The translations under genes and the position numbers were made by a program. Below, piece after piece: positions 12,762 to 24,354 of a stretch of 64,000 nt of DNA. Each line of letters begins with the position of its first letter. The first letter of the stretch is position 1. Under the pieces are notes generated by a model. The model saw only the letters and a list, made by a program, of their open reading frames with translations, was not told the origin of the DNA and did no database searches. This DNA is from Daphnia carinata (lineage: Eukaryota; Arthropoda; Branchiopoda; Diplostraca; Daphniidae), in NCBI RefSeq assembly GCF_022539665.2, contig NC_081337.1, positions 5,246,679 through 5,310,678 on the forward strand, in the 5' to 3' direction.

Positions 12762-15700
12762 ATGTCGCCGATTGTAGCCGAGTCCGTGCCAGTCTCTTCG
12801 GAGCGCTGGGCCAGCATGCTCAAACAGCCGTGCTTCAATGCTTCGCTGGCCTGTGACGATGAACAAGATTCCGCATCTCAATCGAGCCACGTCGACGACG
12901 AAGACGTCGGATGCAGCAGCGACGGTGAATCGGCCGACCCGCATCGCGTCTGGTCGTTCAGCGTTTTGAGGCACAAATTGCAAGGGTTGCGTCACAACGC
13001 TCATCAGCTGACGACGTCCAACAGCAGCAAAAGAAGGTCGCTCTCCTTCAGCAGTGGGTCGTCGTCCTCCAAATCGGCGGCATCGACCAAAGTCCGAGCG
13101 CCAGGTAGGGCAGGTCGAGAGGCTCACGACGCCCGTGAGTCACGCACTTTCGGACGCATACGGCGCTCGATTAGCGTTCACGACAAGAGCCGTTTCACCG
13201 TGTGCAGTGGCGGCAGTGCGGGCAAGTTCAACATGAAATTGAACGCGTCGCAATGCAGTTCTCGCGACGTCGGCGCGTCCAGCGACGAAGGGGAGGACGA
13301 CTGCGGTGGCTTCACGTCCAATCGACTCACGTTCACGCGGGTGGGCAGTTTACGCGGCAAAGCGACGCCGTCGACGGCCAAAAGCGTCGAATGCCTCAAG
13401 TCATCGCTACTGGCCACCAATTCATCGCCAGCTGTTGCCACATCGAAAAATGGTGGCGACACTGGCGGCGGATGGCGACGTCAGATCCGATCCGTCCTCA
13501 TTCACGCCGCTCCGTGGGAGAAACGACGTCGGAGGCAGAGCGGCAACAAGATCGAACAGAGCCGGACGTCGCCTCCGTCGCCGCAACTGAGCCCGCGCGT
13601 GCCACCGTTGCCGCCTCGGCCGGCCAACAATCAATCGATGTCCGGCAAGAAAATGCGATCGGGTCTTTGGTTGGCGCACGCCAGTCACGTGACCACAACC
13701 CTGGCCAAAAAATTGGGTTTGTCCTCCTCGTCGTCGTCTGCGGCCCCCGGTGCGGTGGTGCCATCGAGTCCCAATGACCCACCTTCGGCCATCGTCACAG
13801 GTGGGGGCAAGAATAGGAGGAAGAGCCACAACAACAACAACTACAACAATAATCGATTGAGTTGCTCGTCTGGCAAACATTTCGGCTCGTCCGATTCAGC
13901 GTTGCTCATCTCGCGTTGCCATGACGACCAAGAGTCGATGGTCAGTCGCATGCCGGTGCCCATTCATTTCCATTACCCGATGGTTGGCGACGAGCAAGAC
14001 GACGATGAAGCGGAGGACCTTGGCCACAGCAGCAGGACGTGTTCCACAGTCTGGAACAGCACTTCCAGCAATTTCCCCTTCAGCCGCGCACCAGGAGAGC
14101 CGTCAGTCTCCACGGCACTCAAGATTTGGCCAGCTTCCAGTCGCAGTCGGCCACGTTAGTTCGCCATCCGCGGGCCGATAACAGGCCGACGGCCAGCGAG
14201 GGGGATCGTAGAGTCTCTCTAAGTCACGCCTTGTCCCAGCCATCGCTGACCGATCGGCACAGCGACGAGGAAGACGACGACACTGTCTTCTCCACAGGCG
14301 GCCATGACGAAGTGGACGCTAAAATTCACGTGCCCGTCAAACCGACCGAGACGATGGGCGCCCTGCGTTTGCAGACGAGGCGCATCAATTCGAGCCGGGC
14401 GCCTTCCGTGCCGGACGACGGTGATCATAAGGAAACGTCGTTCAGTTCCTCGTCGTGCGGTTCGCATCATCAAAACGAGCCGCTCTATTCGACGACGGAC
14501 GTGCCGCTGCCGAAACACATCCGCCCATCGACCTACTCCATCTTCAGCGTCACTTTCCAAAAGGGCGCTGGCGCGGCAAAGTCGAGCGCCAGCGCGGCCA
14601 AGGCCGCCAGGAAGGGCTTGGGCTTCAGCATCGTCGGCGGCGAGGACTCACCCAAAGGGAAACTGGGCATTTTCGTCAAAACGATTTATCCGGGCGGACA
14701 AGCAGCCGAGGAGGGAACTCTCAAAGAAGGTATGCAACCGCCGTTCATATTATTACAATATTTTTTCAATCTCATTCACGGCGACCCCTCCCTTTTGATC
14801 ACAAAAGCGCATATCCATTTCCTCCACCTACACGCACGCCAGTTTTTTTTTTAGCTCGACGTTGAAATGTTTAGAATGGGAGTTTTTTTTTCTTTGTTAT
14901 TGTCCAGCCAAACATTTGAAAATGTCGAGTTCCAAGGACGAGAGAGGGGGGAAGATGTAAACATATTCGTTCAGACTTGAATCTGAATGTTTTCAAGTTA
15001 TCTAGTGGAGAAAGCTAGACACGGTCCTTCTTTCTCTGCCAACGTAATCGTAAACGCCTCCTCGACGCTTTTTATGAACGTTCTCTTCCTCCTTGGGGAG
15101 AGAGAAAGAGAAGGAGGATGTATCTGTCTGCCGTCACACACTCACGAGAAGAAATACAGTTCATAAGGTCGTTCACAGTCGGCGGGAAAAACACCAGAAA
15201 TGAAAGTTGTTTCTTGACCGACAACTCACGCGGACTAACGTTACGAGCATTCGGCCGTTGAACATAAGCCACGCAAAGGCACGCGTGATTCAGCCTCTTC
15301 CTTTTTTATAAACAAATTCTTCTCTCTCTTCCCTGCTAGTTTTCATTACGACGAACGGCCGAGCTCATTTTCTTTGAAAAAAAAAACGTACGGGTGTCAA
15401 AAAGAGAGCCGCTAAACAAATACTGTCAAGCATTAAAAAAGATATGCGAGAGGAATATTATGTTATTTCTCATTTAAGTATTAAAAAAAAAAAAAAAAAA
15501 AGAACAAGGAATTTCGAGCCAATTGATCTCGAATGGACGCCGCCGCGCCACTGTATTCGGCCAAGGTTTTTTGTTTTCTGAGGAGCCGCAATTCTTTTGG
15601 GAGGGCATAGTGGCGGTGTGTAATCGTTTGTGCCGCCTTATGTTATAGGGCTAAATCAAGGCGATGGAAATTACCCACAAATGGGCTTTGGCCATACAAA

Positions 15701-16218
15701 GAAGAAGGGGGGGAGGGCGAGTCCTTTTAAAGATGCCGACCCCGGACCGAGTTTAGTTGGTAACAGGTGCACTCCGACTTTATCTTCTGGGGCCGCTATA
15801 TCGTTGTAAAGAAGACCACGTTAATGCAATTTCGCTTTTCAACAATAGCAGGGGACTGGCTGACAATCTCAATTCCATTCGTTGAACTCATTGTTCACAA
15901 GCTCGTACAGAGAAAAAGCCCAGTGAACCTCTTACATTAACAACCGTGTATCGCTAATAAGATGATAGGAGTTAATAAGACGTGTGCAATCAAATGTAAT
16001 GAACTCTTTTTGTTCTAGGCGATGAGATTATTGCCATAAACGGACGCAAAGTCGAGGGTTTGGTTCATGCTGAGGTGGTCGCTCTCTTCCGCGAAGTACG
16101 CCGAGGAGCAATCACTATCCAGCTGGGACGCAAACTACCCAAAGACCGAGATGGACTCTACATCACAGCAGATCAGCTGACCCAATTAGCAGCCAATGGA
16201 GACGCACCACAACAATAA
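12762..16218 (+). CDS. Ser-rich protein with one C-terminal PDZ domain (PDZD2/pro-IL16-like)
   Basis: The start ATG at 12,762 sits in a good context (GAAACC before it) and 12 bases after a possible acceptor AG. The first about 600 residues are disordered: Ser, Arg and Asp/Glu-rich, with poly-Ser, Pro-rich and Asn-rich stretches. The C-terminus is one PDZ domain with carboxylate loop GLGFSIVGG, followed by [11 protein letters not shown] and [15 protein letters not shown], most like PDZ domains of PDZD2, pro-IL16 and insect big bang scaffolds. The last intron is clear: donor at 14,730, acceptor ending 16,018, splitting a Gly codon; stop at 16,216-16,218. The frame changes once between about 14,009 and 14,094. 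Either a 56-nt intron (14,039-14,094) is removed, giving about 703 residues, or one base is missing from the assembly. PDZ domains bind C-terminal tails of partners; the partner is unknown. Confidence 0.8.
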
Positions 16219-16418
16219 AAAACTTGCACAAATTGCCATGACCTCCTTTCGTTTCTCTTTCCCCCATGTTTAAAAATGTTTGTGCGTGCATTTGTGACTT
16301 ACCAATAATTGGGAGATCTCATCAAGTCCATCGGTAAAAGGAAAACGAATTCCTCAAGCCATTCACGACTCTTTTGTACATAAGAACAATTTCTACCTTA
16401 ACTCTATAGTACATCGTT

Positions 16419-16424
16419 AATAAA
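16419..16424 (+). terminator. Polyadenylation signal of the PDZ gene
   Basis: AATAAA lies about 200 bases after the PDZ gene stop codon, followed by a T-rich then G-rich stretch. It is the best candidate 3' end signal for that gene. Confidence 0.5.
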
Positions 16425-16457
16425 TAGCTGACCACGCACTGTTCCTTTTTTTTTCTT

Positions 16458-16459
<2 letters not shown>

Positions 16460-16495
<36 letters not shown>
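16460..16495. repeat. Uninterrupted G tract of about 36 bases
   Basis: A single run of about 36 G follows a short T-rich stretch, just downstream of the PDZ gene polyadenylation signal. G tracts this long can form G-quadruplexes and are hard to sequence, so the true length is uncertain. Confidence 0.9.
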
Positions 16496-16496
<1 letters not shown>

Positions 16497-17236
16497 ACAA
16501 TGAAAGACCACCCGCAAAACCACGAGATATCTCAACTAGTACCATAATATTGGTTACGTATCAAAGACTTAAGAGCGGGGGCCAAACGAAACAAAAATGC
16601 TTTCATCATTCCCCTTTTAAAAAAGAATTTCGTTGGTGTATTCAACGCATTAATGAAGATAAAGGGCGGGAGCTCACAAAAAAAAGAACAAAAAATAATA
16701 TTTTAAGAAATGAGTGAAGGGAGGGTGGGCATCAAAAGAAATTTCGAACTTTTTTTTTAATGGACTGCAAAAAAAAAAAAATGATGATAATGTAAAAATT
16801 TGGGATGGTTTGTTTTTTTGTTACTTGCTATTCATTGGGCCGTTCTTCTGCATTTAAACGGGCAAAAATCTCGTATGCAATTCACGTGAAAAATGTTTTC
16901 CTCGGTGCGCGAATACACCTCGAAATGAACCGGACAAATTTGTTTTTGTTTTCCTCTAGTAGAACGAATTTTCATAAATGGCAGCGGCTTGCGTCAGAAA
17001 CATTTGAACGCACACATTCATCTCTTTTTCTCTCTCAGGCACGCAATTTTGTTTTGCTATTTTTCATCTTTTTTTTCGAAATTATCGGACCAATCATAAG
17101 ACACTTGAAAAAAAAAAAACGCTTCGATGAACACATCTGAGAAAGAGAAAAAAAAAAAAACGATCAGCATTGATGACTGGAACCCGATTCCACGTGTTGT
17201 GGTTTCTCTCACCTTGATGAAGTACTCATGAGGTGA
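16496..17236. other. Intergenic DNA between two convergent genes
   Basis: A/T-rich sequence separating the 3' ends of the PDZ gene (plus) and lamin (minus). It contains A and T homopolymers and no convincing open frame. The 3' untranslated region of lamin should lie at its right end, but I found no canonical polyadenylation signal for it. Confidence 0.6.
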
Positions 17237-20200
17237 TTACATGACGATGCAACGATCCTTGCCGTCGGGGTCGCCCTGTTTTTCGTCGAAACAAAGCAGC
17301 AAAAAACAAAAAAAAAGACAAACGATGAGTTAGATAAGATTTCAACGTCACGCCGAACCCCCCAAAACAGGGGGGTTCGACCAGCAGCAACTCACAAACA
17401 TAAAACAAAAATAAAAAATATCTTTTATTTCTTTTCTTACCTGCTGATGGTGAAGCTCTTCTGGACCACCCAAGCCGCGATACTCCTCCCTTTGACGGAG
17501 AATGGAGGTACTGGTCTGCGCTCGTTTGCTCTCCCGCTGCGCCATTTCCTACGGCGATGAAGAGAACAACACACATAATGTTTCTCAATGAATGATGAAG
17601 TAAAAAAAAAAAAAAACGAGTGGAGAACATGAACAATTTCTTACCTCTCCGTTGTTGTTGAGGAGCTGCGTTACCATTTCGCTGGCCACAAACCAACGTT
17701 GCTCCTTCATCACAAGAGTTGACGGCGGCTCGTGGGCTGTTCCACTGCCTAAGCCAATCACAAATGAACCGTATGTAAGTCAACACCTTCGATAATTCGC
17801 ACGTTCCATGCCACGCCAAATGCTAGCTAATGATAGCTTACCCGCTGACCAGACCGTCACTGAGCCTCCGGGAGCCATTTTCAATGAACGATGAAATTTG
17901 TAGATGGTCTCGGTTTCGTGGGCCTTGTGCACTAGCTGCCATCCGCTCAAAGATACCTCCTGTGAAAGTGGCAATTTAAATGAAACGCCTGTCTTAAAAA
18001 AATGATTTCACGATGGGAATTTTCAAACCTTGTCGCCCTTGTTTTGCAAACGAATGAATTTCCCTTCGGAGTCGACTTCAGAGACTTCGACGTCTCCCTT
18101 TGCGCTCGCTGAGGTGACATAGTCGGCCAACGAGTACGAAGACGATTCTTCGAGCATGGTCCGCTTACGCTTGAGGGCTCGTGTTGGGGTGCGGCGAGAA
18201 GGGGTGCCAGCACGCGTGCTCTGCGAGGTGGTAGCAGCCACCGTTGGCGTCAAGTTCAATCTGTTTTGGAATAACACAACTAATTTATTCACCAACTCAT
18301 TAGCAAGACAAAAGCATTTGATGAAATGTACCGTGTTTCTTCGCCTTCTAGCAGTTTACGGTAAGCAGAAATTTCCATATCAAGGGCAGTGCGAATGTCC
18401 ATCAAATCCTGGTATTCTTGCAACTGAACAGCCATTTGTTCGCGAAGACGGTTGATTTCTCCTTGACCCATGGCAGAATAGACAACAGATGCTTCATTGA
18501 TGGCTTTGGCGTGTGCAGCACGTTCAGTTTCCATGTTCCGTTCCAATTCCCCAACACGATTCTATCATTAGAATGCACATGGGAAGGACAAACTGTGATT
18601 AATGAGCTAAATACAACATTTACGAAGTTGTGTACCTTCAGATGAGCGTTGGCCGATTCCAATTCAGACAATTTCAAATTGCAGTCATTCAAACGAGCCC
18701 GAGTTTGAATAACCTCTTCGTAATGCGAACTAGCGGCGCTTCGTTGCTTTTTCATCTGATCTTCCAAATCTTGGACCTTGAAAAGAGTAAAACACGTCAC
18801 TGTCATGATATAAAAGAAGGCCAGTAGCGATTGAAACGAACCTTATTTTGATACAAGGCTTCGACTTCGTCTCTGCTTTGTTGAATCTGCGATTCATACT
18901 GATCGCGAAGCTCCTGCAAGGTAGTCTGCAAACGGGCCTGGTAATGTTCTTGAAGGCGCCCGTCAATCTCACTGATTTCAACTTGCTTGTTGGATCGAAC
19001 TTCCGTCATTTCTCGCTCGTACATCTATTCAAAACACAATAATAATCAGGTTGTTTGAAACGAAACCAATACAGATCAAGTGACTCTACCTGTTGCTTGA
19101 ATGACAGCTCTTCTTTAAGAGTCATGTTTCGGTTTTCTAAATCAGTGCGGGCCAGCAATTCTGTTTCCAGCTGTTGCTGTAATTCAGGCACTTGTTTCGC
19201 TAGTTTGTCCCTCTCCGCAGCGATTTCCTGTTCATGAAAAAAAAATATACTCAAAAATAGTGAAACTTTAGATCTTGACTTTCTGTGTTACCTTTTTCTC
19301 TTCGATCGCTCTGGCTAAATCGTTCTTCAGCTGATAGAGAGACGTGCTAAGCTCATTATTTCGACTTTCAAGCTGCTGGACCTTTTTCTCGGCTTGGAGC
19401 AAATCATTTTTGGTTTTATTGTACCTAAACAACAACCAAACAAATAAAAAACAGGCAATCGGTTAGAATACAAAGCAAAGTTCATTCACTAGTCTGGAAG
19501 CAACAAAATAAAGAAGAACGCGTTTTCTTTAAGTGAGCAAAGCGAAACATGACCCCAGTGGGAAAAAAATGCTCTCATGGTGAGTTTTACCCTCTTCGAA
19601 GAGGAATAAGCACGTCCCTCCCGACCTATTTAAATCCTTCACACGAATGACGCTATCCACAAACGTTTCTTCTAAACACAGTCATTGCCGCAGGGTCACT
19701 GACCGTATTCTATGTAAACGACTTAGGCAGCACTGCTTCTTTTCTTCGCGTTAGGTAAATAATGACATCCCCAGCAGAGCCAAAAATCGTGTACAAAAGA
19801 AGAGAAAACTTGAAACTCTCCAACTTTTACTTACACGCTACAACCTGCAATTACGTTGCCCAAGGAGGAAGGAAGATGCACCAAAAAAAACGCTAAAATA
19901 CCCTTGTTACTCTCAAACACGGAACCTCTACCATCACGCACGGTGTCTGGCAGAACACCTCATTGTCCCGTAGCCCCAGGGCTTCCTATTTCAGTGGGCT
20001 CTTTCAAAAGTTTTAACTTTCCAAAGACCTAAATAAAAAAAGGGTTGGCTTTCTGTACAAACACCCTACTAGGAAAACCTGCCCACTGTTTTTTTTTTTC
20101 TCAAATAATGTTTACAAACCAGCAGACCTTAGCAGTCAAAACAAAACAACCAAGATATGGCACACCGTATGAACCACAGAAATGATTGGCATCCCACTAC

Positions 20201-20714
20201 TTTTTTATCAAAAAGCATTACCTGTATCTTGGTTTCGTGTAAGCCACCAGATAAGACAGGTTTTTACGCCCTTGCTGCACATAATTAATATGCATAAGCC
20301 TCTCCTTATTTATGCACAAGTAATGAAAATGTTAACTTACTTTGGGGTTAATTCTCCCAGCTCAGCTCTAGCTCGTCCAGCATCAAGTTGAAGACGGGCC
20401 TTTTCTTTGGCTGTTTCATCCAAGAGTTGACGAGTATCAGACAGTTCCTTTTCATATGAACCCTTTACAGACGTCACCTCTCTAGTTACAGTTTCTTGTG
20501 TGGTCTGGATCTGAATATTAAGGCGGTTGTTTTCACTTTCCAGATGACGAACACGATCAATGTAATTGGCGAGGCGATCGTTCAAATTCTGTAGTTCGAC
20601 TTTTTCTTGAAGACGAGTCAAACGTGTTGGGCTGAGTGGTGAGCTCCTTGATTGGGAAGCTGAGCTTGATGCTTGTGAGCTAGATGCCGGTGTTTTTTTG
20701 CTTTTTGCAGACAT
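17237..20714 (-). CDS. Lam: Nuclear lamin (B-type, CaaX-bearing)
   Basis: Eleven exons join in frame to 599 residues: 20,341-20,714; 19,292-19,424; 19,090-19,227; 18,842-19,024; 18,636-18,776; 18,332-18,561; 18,029-18,260; 17,842-17,959; 17,645-17,748; 17,441-17,548; 17,237-17,275. Residues 28-31 are SPTR, the mitotic CDK site found before the rod in lamins. The coiled-coil rod spans about 36-400, opening with [16 protein letters not shown] and closing with the intermediate filament end motif [16 protein letters not shown] nuclear localisation signal (KRKR, 430-433) and an Ig-fold lamin tail domain (about 450-560) follow. The protein ends in CIVM, a CaaX box for farnesylation and membrane attachment. 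It should polymerise under the inner nuclear membrane. Length is close to fly lamin. The first coding intron (about 0.9 kb) is much longer than the rest. Confidence 0.97.
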
Positions 20715-21650
20715 CTTACAGTTTAAGTAAGTCTTTATCGATTCAAATGTATGATTGTCAGGTGCAAACTGTATTAGAAAGAAACGAACAATTCAAAAAA
20801 CCTGGTGTTTGAAGCCGGCACACCCTTTAAAGTTAAAACACAAGCGGGGTATGGGATATTAGGGCATATAGGGAAAAAATGGCGTCGTAACGCAGCGATG
20901 CCGCTCCGTCTATATTCGTCCACAGCTCTTCCTGACGCTATTTTTATACCCCTCCCCCTATATGACTGTCACACCCGCTAAATTCATTTCATATTTATGT
21001 TATTGAATGCAATCTTTTTGAAACCGTATTGCAGTAAACTAATATTAAAAAATTTTCGTTTCAAAAATTTTATAATTCCAGCAAGGCAAGTGTGGCCATT
21101 TTCATTTTAAAATGTCAGATGGCATGCTCAACAGTTACATGATGTAATTGTGAGTAAATACCCCACTCCTACCGTGAGTGACGCATTCTAATGAAAATAT
21201 TCGACGATTTCATCCAAAAAAACGAAAAGGAAAAGCTGACGTCACACCAACGTCAGCACATGGATTCACGAACAGGTGCTATTGAATGACTTACAGTGGG
21301 ACAACACGCCGGAAGTCACGTTGGGCAGACTAAAAATGCGTTGTCGTTCCCCTAGACCGTCGGTTGCTTCAGAGCTGGACGGGAAAATGTATTGATCGTG
21401 ATGGAAAACGCAGGTCCTGCGCCGATGATCCCAAGACTGACGTACGGCGTAGTAGGGCAAACACCTGATTGGTCTTTCGGTTAGTGGGCGAATACACACT
21501 GAAGGCCTTTCTTGCCTCTAGAGCTTTTTCCATTTTAATTGTTGGGCAGACGTCCTCCAAGAGTTACAGCCATCACCTCAGGTGTTTTGTATACCCTTTC
21601 GTCGAAGGGAAATAACGGGAATTTTGCATTTGTTTTCTAGTCCAGTCATC
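20715..21650. promoter_or_regulatory. Divergent upstream region of lamin and PAL
   Basis: About 0.9 kb separates the start codons of lamin (minus) and PAL (plus). It should hold both promoters and 5' untranslated sequence. An acceptor-like TTTTCTAG ends at 21,640, eleven bases before the PAL start, so PAL probably has an upstream non-coding exon. No clear TATA box was identified for either gene. Confidence 0.5.
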
Positions 21651-23392
21651 ATGGGGAAGTACGCCAATGTAGTCGCAGTGGGTCTGATTGGTATGTTGTG
21701 TTTGCTCGACGGATACTCGGCCAGAAACTTGAAAACTGAGCAAGCTGAAATCGAACAAAGACAACTGTTGAACATACTGCCATCTTGGTTGGAACGAATT
21801 CGAAACAATTTGCCATCCAGTTTGACTGGCAGGGTAAAACCTTTGGTACACTTAATATCGACTATTGTTTTTGTTGTTGTTGATTAGTTAATAACACATT
21901 GTCGATTTCGATTGTATGGTTGAAAACATTAGAGTGCTTCGGTCGATGTGCCTGCAGCCACGAAACCAGCTGAGGTTTTGAATTGGCCCTCGATTGAATT
22001 AGATGTCGGCCAAATTACCGGCGTGGCCGTTGACGACAAGTCAAACCCTGTCATTCTTCATCGAGGCAACATCAAATGGGATGGAGGGTAAGAAAAACTT
22101 AAGTTTTCTCCAAAATGTGATTTTTATCCATAGCCAAGGGCAAAATCCAAGGTCATATTCGATATATTGTAAACAGCTTTACCTGCAGGGGGTGATTACC
22201 CCAAAACATGTAACGTTGTTTTCAATTTTGATTTCAATTTAATTGTTGTGGTTAGTTTTCGTGAGTTGTGGTTGAGCTACGGCCGCCATATTTGATGACG
22301 GCTTCTTTTGTTGTTCTGACAGCTCATTCGATCGCAGCGGATTATACAATCGAATTGCCGATGGACCCATCAAGAATGACACGATCGTCACCCTGGATGC
22401 TGCAACAGGATCGCTGATAGATCATTGGGGTTCTAACCTATTTTACATGCCTCACGGATTGGAAGTGGATGCCAATGGCAATACTTGGGTCACTGACGTC
22501 GCATTGCATCAAGTCTTTAAGGTACAAAAAACTAAAAATATTATAATTCCTTCTTTCAAAGGTTTATGTAAATTCGATTTTCTTTATTACAGTTTCCGAA
22601 GGGGAGCCAAGTGCCAAGTTTGACACTGGGTGAAGCTTTCGTTTCGGGATCGGATGATAAACATTTTTGCAAACCGACAGATGTGGTTGTGTCATCGTCA
22701 GGCATCTTCTTCGTATCCGACGGTTATTGCAATAAACGAATCCTCAAATTCGATGCTGATGGCCGCCTGTTGGACGCGTTCACGGGGCCGTTCAACATCG
22801 TGCACAGCCTGACGTTAATGGAGGAGAAGGACGCGCTTTGCATAGCTGATCGAGAGAATTCCCGTATCGTCTGCATTCACGCCGGATTGAAAGAAGGACA
22901 AGCCAAATTCGGGTCACCCTACGGCCCGGCTGGCTACACAGGCAAAGACGTTGGCCGAGTCTTTGCCGTTGCTGCCAAAGGTACCGAAATAATCCCGCGG
23001 GCTCCCTGCTAAATACTCAGACGCATTTACTGCAATCCCGTTCCCGTCGTTTGTGCGGCATATGCGTGTAGAGACATGCTGACGTATGTTTCTTTTACAG
23101 GCCAGCAACTTTACGCCGTTTTCCAATCCATTTTCCTGGGCATGTCTGATGGCAAGACATTGGATTTGGACACACTGAGCACCGTATCCCGCTGGACGCC
23201 CGCCAGTGTACGTTTTTTCCCCTTCCCATTTCTGTCTACGGAGCTTGTCGTAAATTTGACACAATTTTTTGTACGTTTGTATTTTATTAGGGTTTTGGCA
23301 GCCCGCACGATGTCGCCGTGTCTCGGGACGGTGAAGCCATGTACATCGTTCAAATCGGACCGAACCGCATCCACAAATTCGCACTCGAATGA
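21651..23392 (+). CDS. Pal: Peptidyl-alpha-hydroxyglycine alpha-amidating lyase (PAL)
   Basis: Six exons (21,651-21,833; 21,933-22,087; 22,323-22,521; 22,593-22,980; 23,101-23,207; 23,291-23,392) join in frame to 377 residues. The N-terminus is a signal peptide (VVAVGLIGMLCLLDGYSA). The rest is the PAL beta-propeller: ITGVAVDD, LHRGNIKWDG, MPHGLEVDANGNTWVTD (His157), CKPTDVVVSSSG, SDGYCNKRIL (Tyr224), HSLTLM (His250), CIADREN and SPHDVAVS (His350). The spacing of the three His and the Tyr fits the zinc ligands and catalytic tyrosine of mammalian PAL. The enzyme cleaves peptidyl-alpha-hydroxyglycine to the amidated peptide plus glyoxylate, the last step of neuropeptide amidation, in secretory granules. 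As in insects it is a stand-alone gene, not fused to the PHM monooxygenase; no PHM gene is seen in this window. Confidence 0.95.
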
Positions 23393-24354
23393 GAAACACG
23401 AGACTCGACATTTAAAATGATTATCCTCAGATTATTATTTAGATTCAAACTTCTCTGACGTATCCAATGAGAAGGTGCACATTAATTGCACGATAAAAAA
23501 AGTAAACGACCTGGCGTTGATCATTGTTTCATTTTGTGTTTCTCACTCTTTAAACGGTACATCAAGGTTTTTTACAACTTCCGAAGACGAACAAAAAAGT
23601 TGGGAACAATGGCAAAACACTAGAAGACTAAAAACTGTTAATTGTAATATGCAGAAGAAGGTCATGAAATGGCAAAAATCGTCCAATTATGAAAAACAAA
23701 TGAATTATAAATTTTTTTTTTTTTTTTTTCAAAATGTGAAAACACGTGGTCTAGCCAACAAGGATAAATAATCGAAGCGCACCTATTTGCAATTGTACTA
23801 TGTTTATTTACTTGACGATGGCTAATAAAAAAAAAATGTGTCAAACAAATGTAAATATCGATTTAGTATAACTGCGAAAGGTGCGCTCGTCTTAACCACG
23901 TGACACCCTTTGGTTGTGCTAGCTTGTTACCACGTACAGGCTCATTCGATAAGAGAAAAACGAATTGCAATTAAACAAATGTTTGCTAATGGTTTTAAAA
24001 AAAATCTACGACTGGGCTGGTAATAAAATAATTACAACAGGGTGGGTAATAACTACGTGAAAACGCCCAGCTTTCCCAAAGAAGAGTTTCAAAACAATCA
24101 AAAAAGAAGAGGATGTGTCTGGGCTTGGGTGTCTTTTGAATAGACTGCCAAAGGCGTTTTCTTGGTCTATTCTCACGGACCTGAAACAGGAAACAACAAG
24201 GGCATAATCTGCGTTAAAAGATGTACAAATTGAAAATCTAGTTGCGCTTTTTGTCCAAAGTAATGGCAAACGAGTCAACCGGTTACGTGAAGAAACAAAA
24301 GCAAACAATAACAAGGCGTGGAGGCAACAAGAAAAAGGCCCTTCGTATTTTTTC
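23393..24354. other. Intergenic DNA between convergent PAL and Ly6 genes
   Basis: Holds the 3' ends of both genes. A plus-strand AATAAA at 23,824-23,829 could serve PAL; a minus-strand AATAAA (plus TTTATT at 23,803-23,808) could serve the Ly6 gene, which would make the two 3' ends overlap slightly. No coding frame is supported. Confidence 0.4.

Noticed and set aside
13178-13880. Long antisense and other-frame open frames within the PDZ gene
   Set aside because: They are by-products of GC-rich, stop-poor coding sequence on the plus strand, whose own frame leads to a real PDZ domain.
18156-18827. Plus-strand open frames overlapping lamin
   Set aside because: Antisense to well-supported lamin rod exons; no independent protein features.
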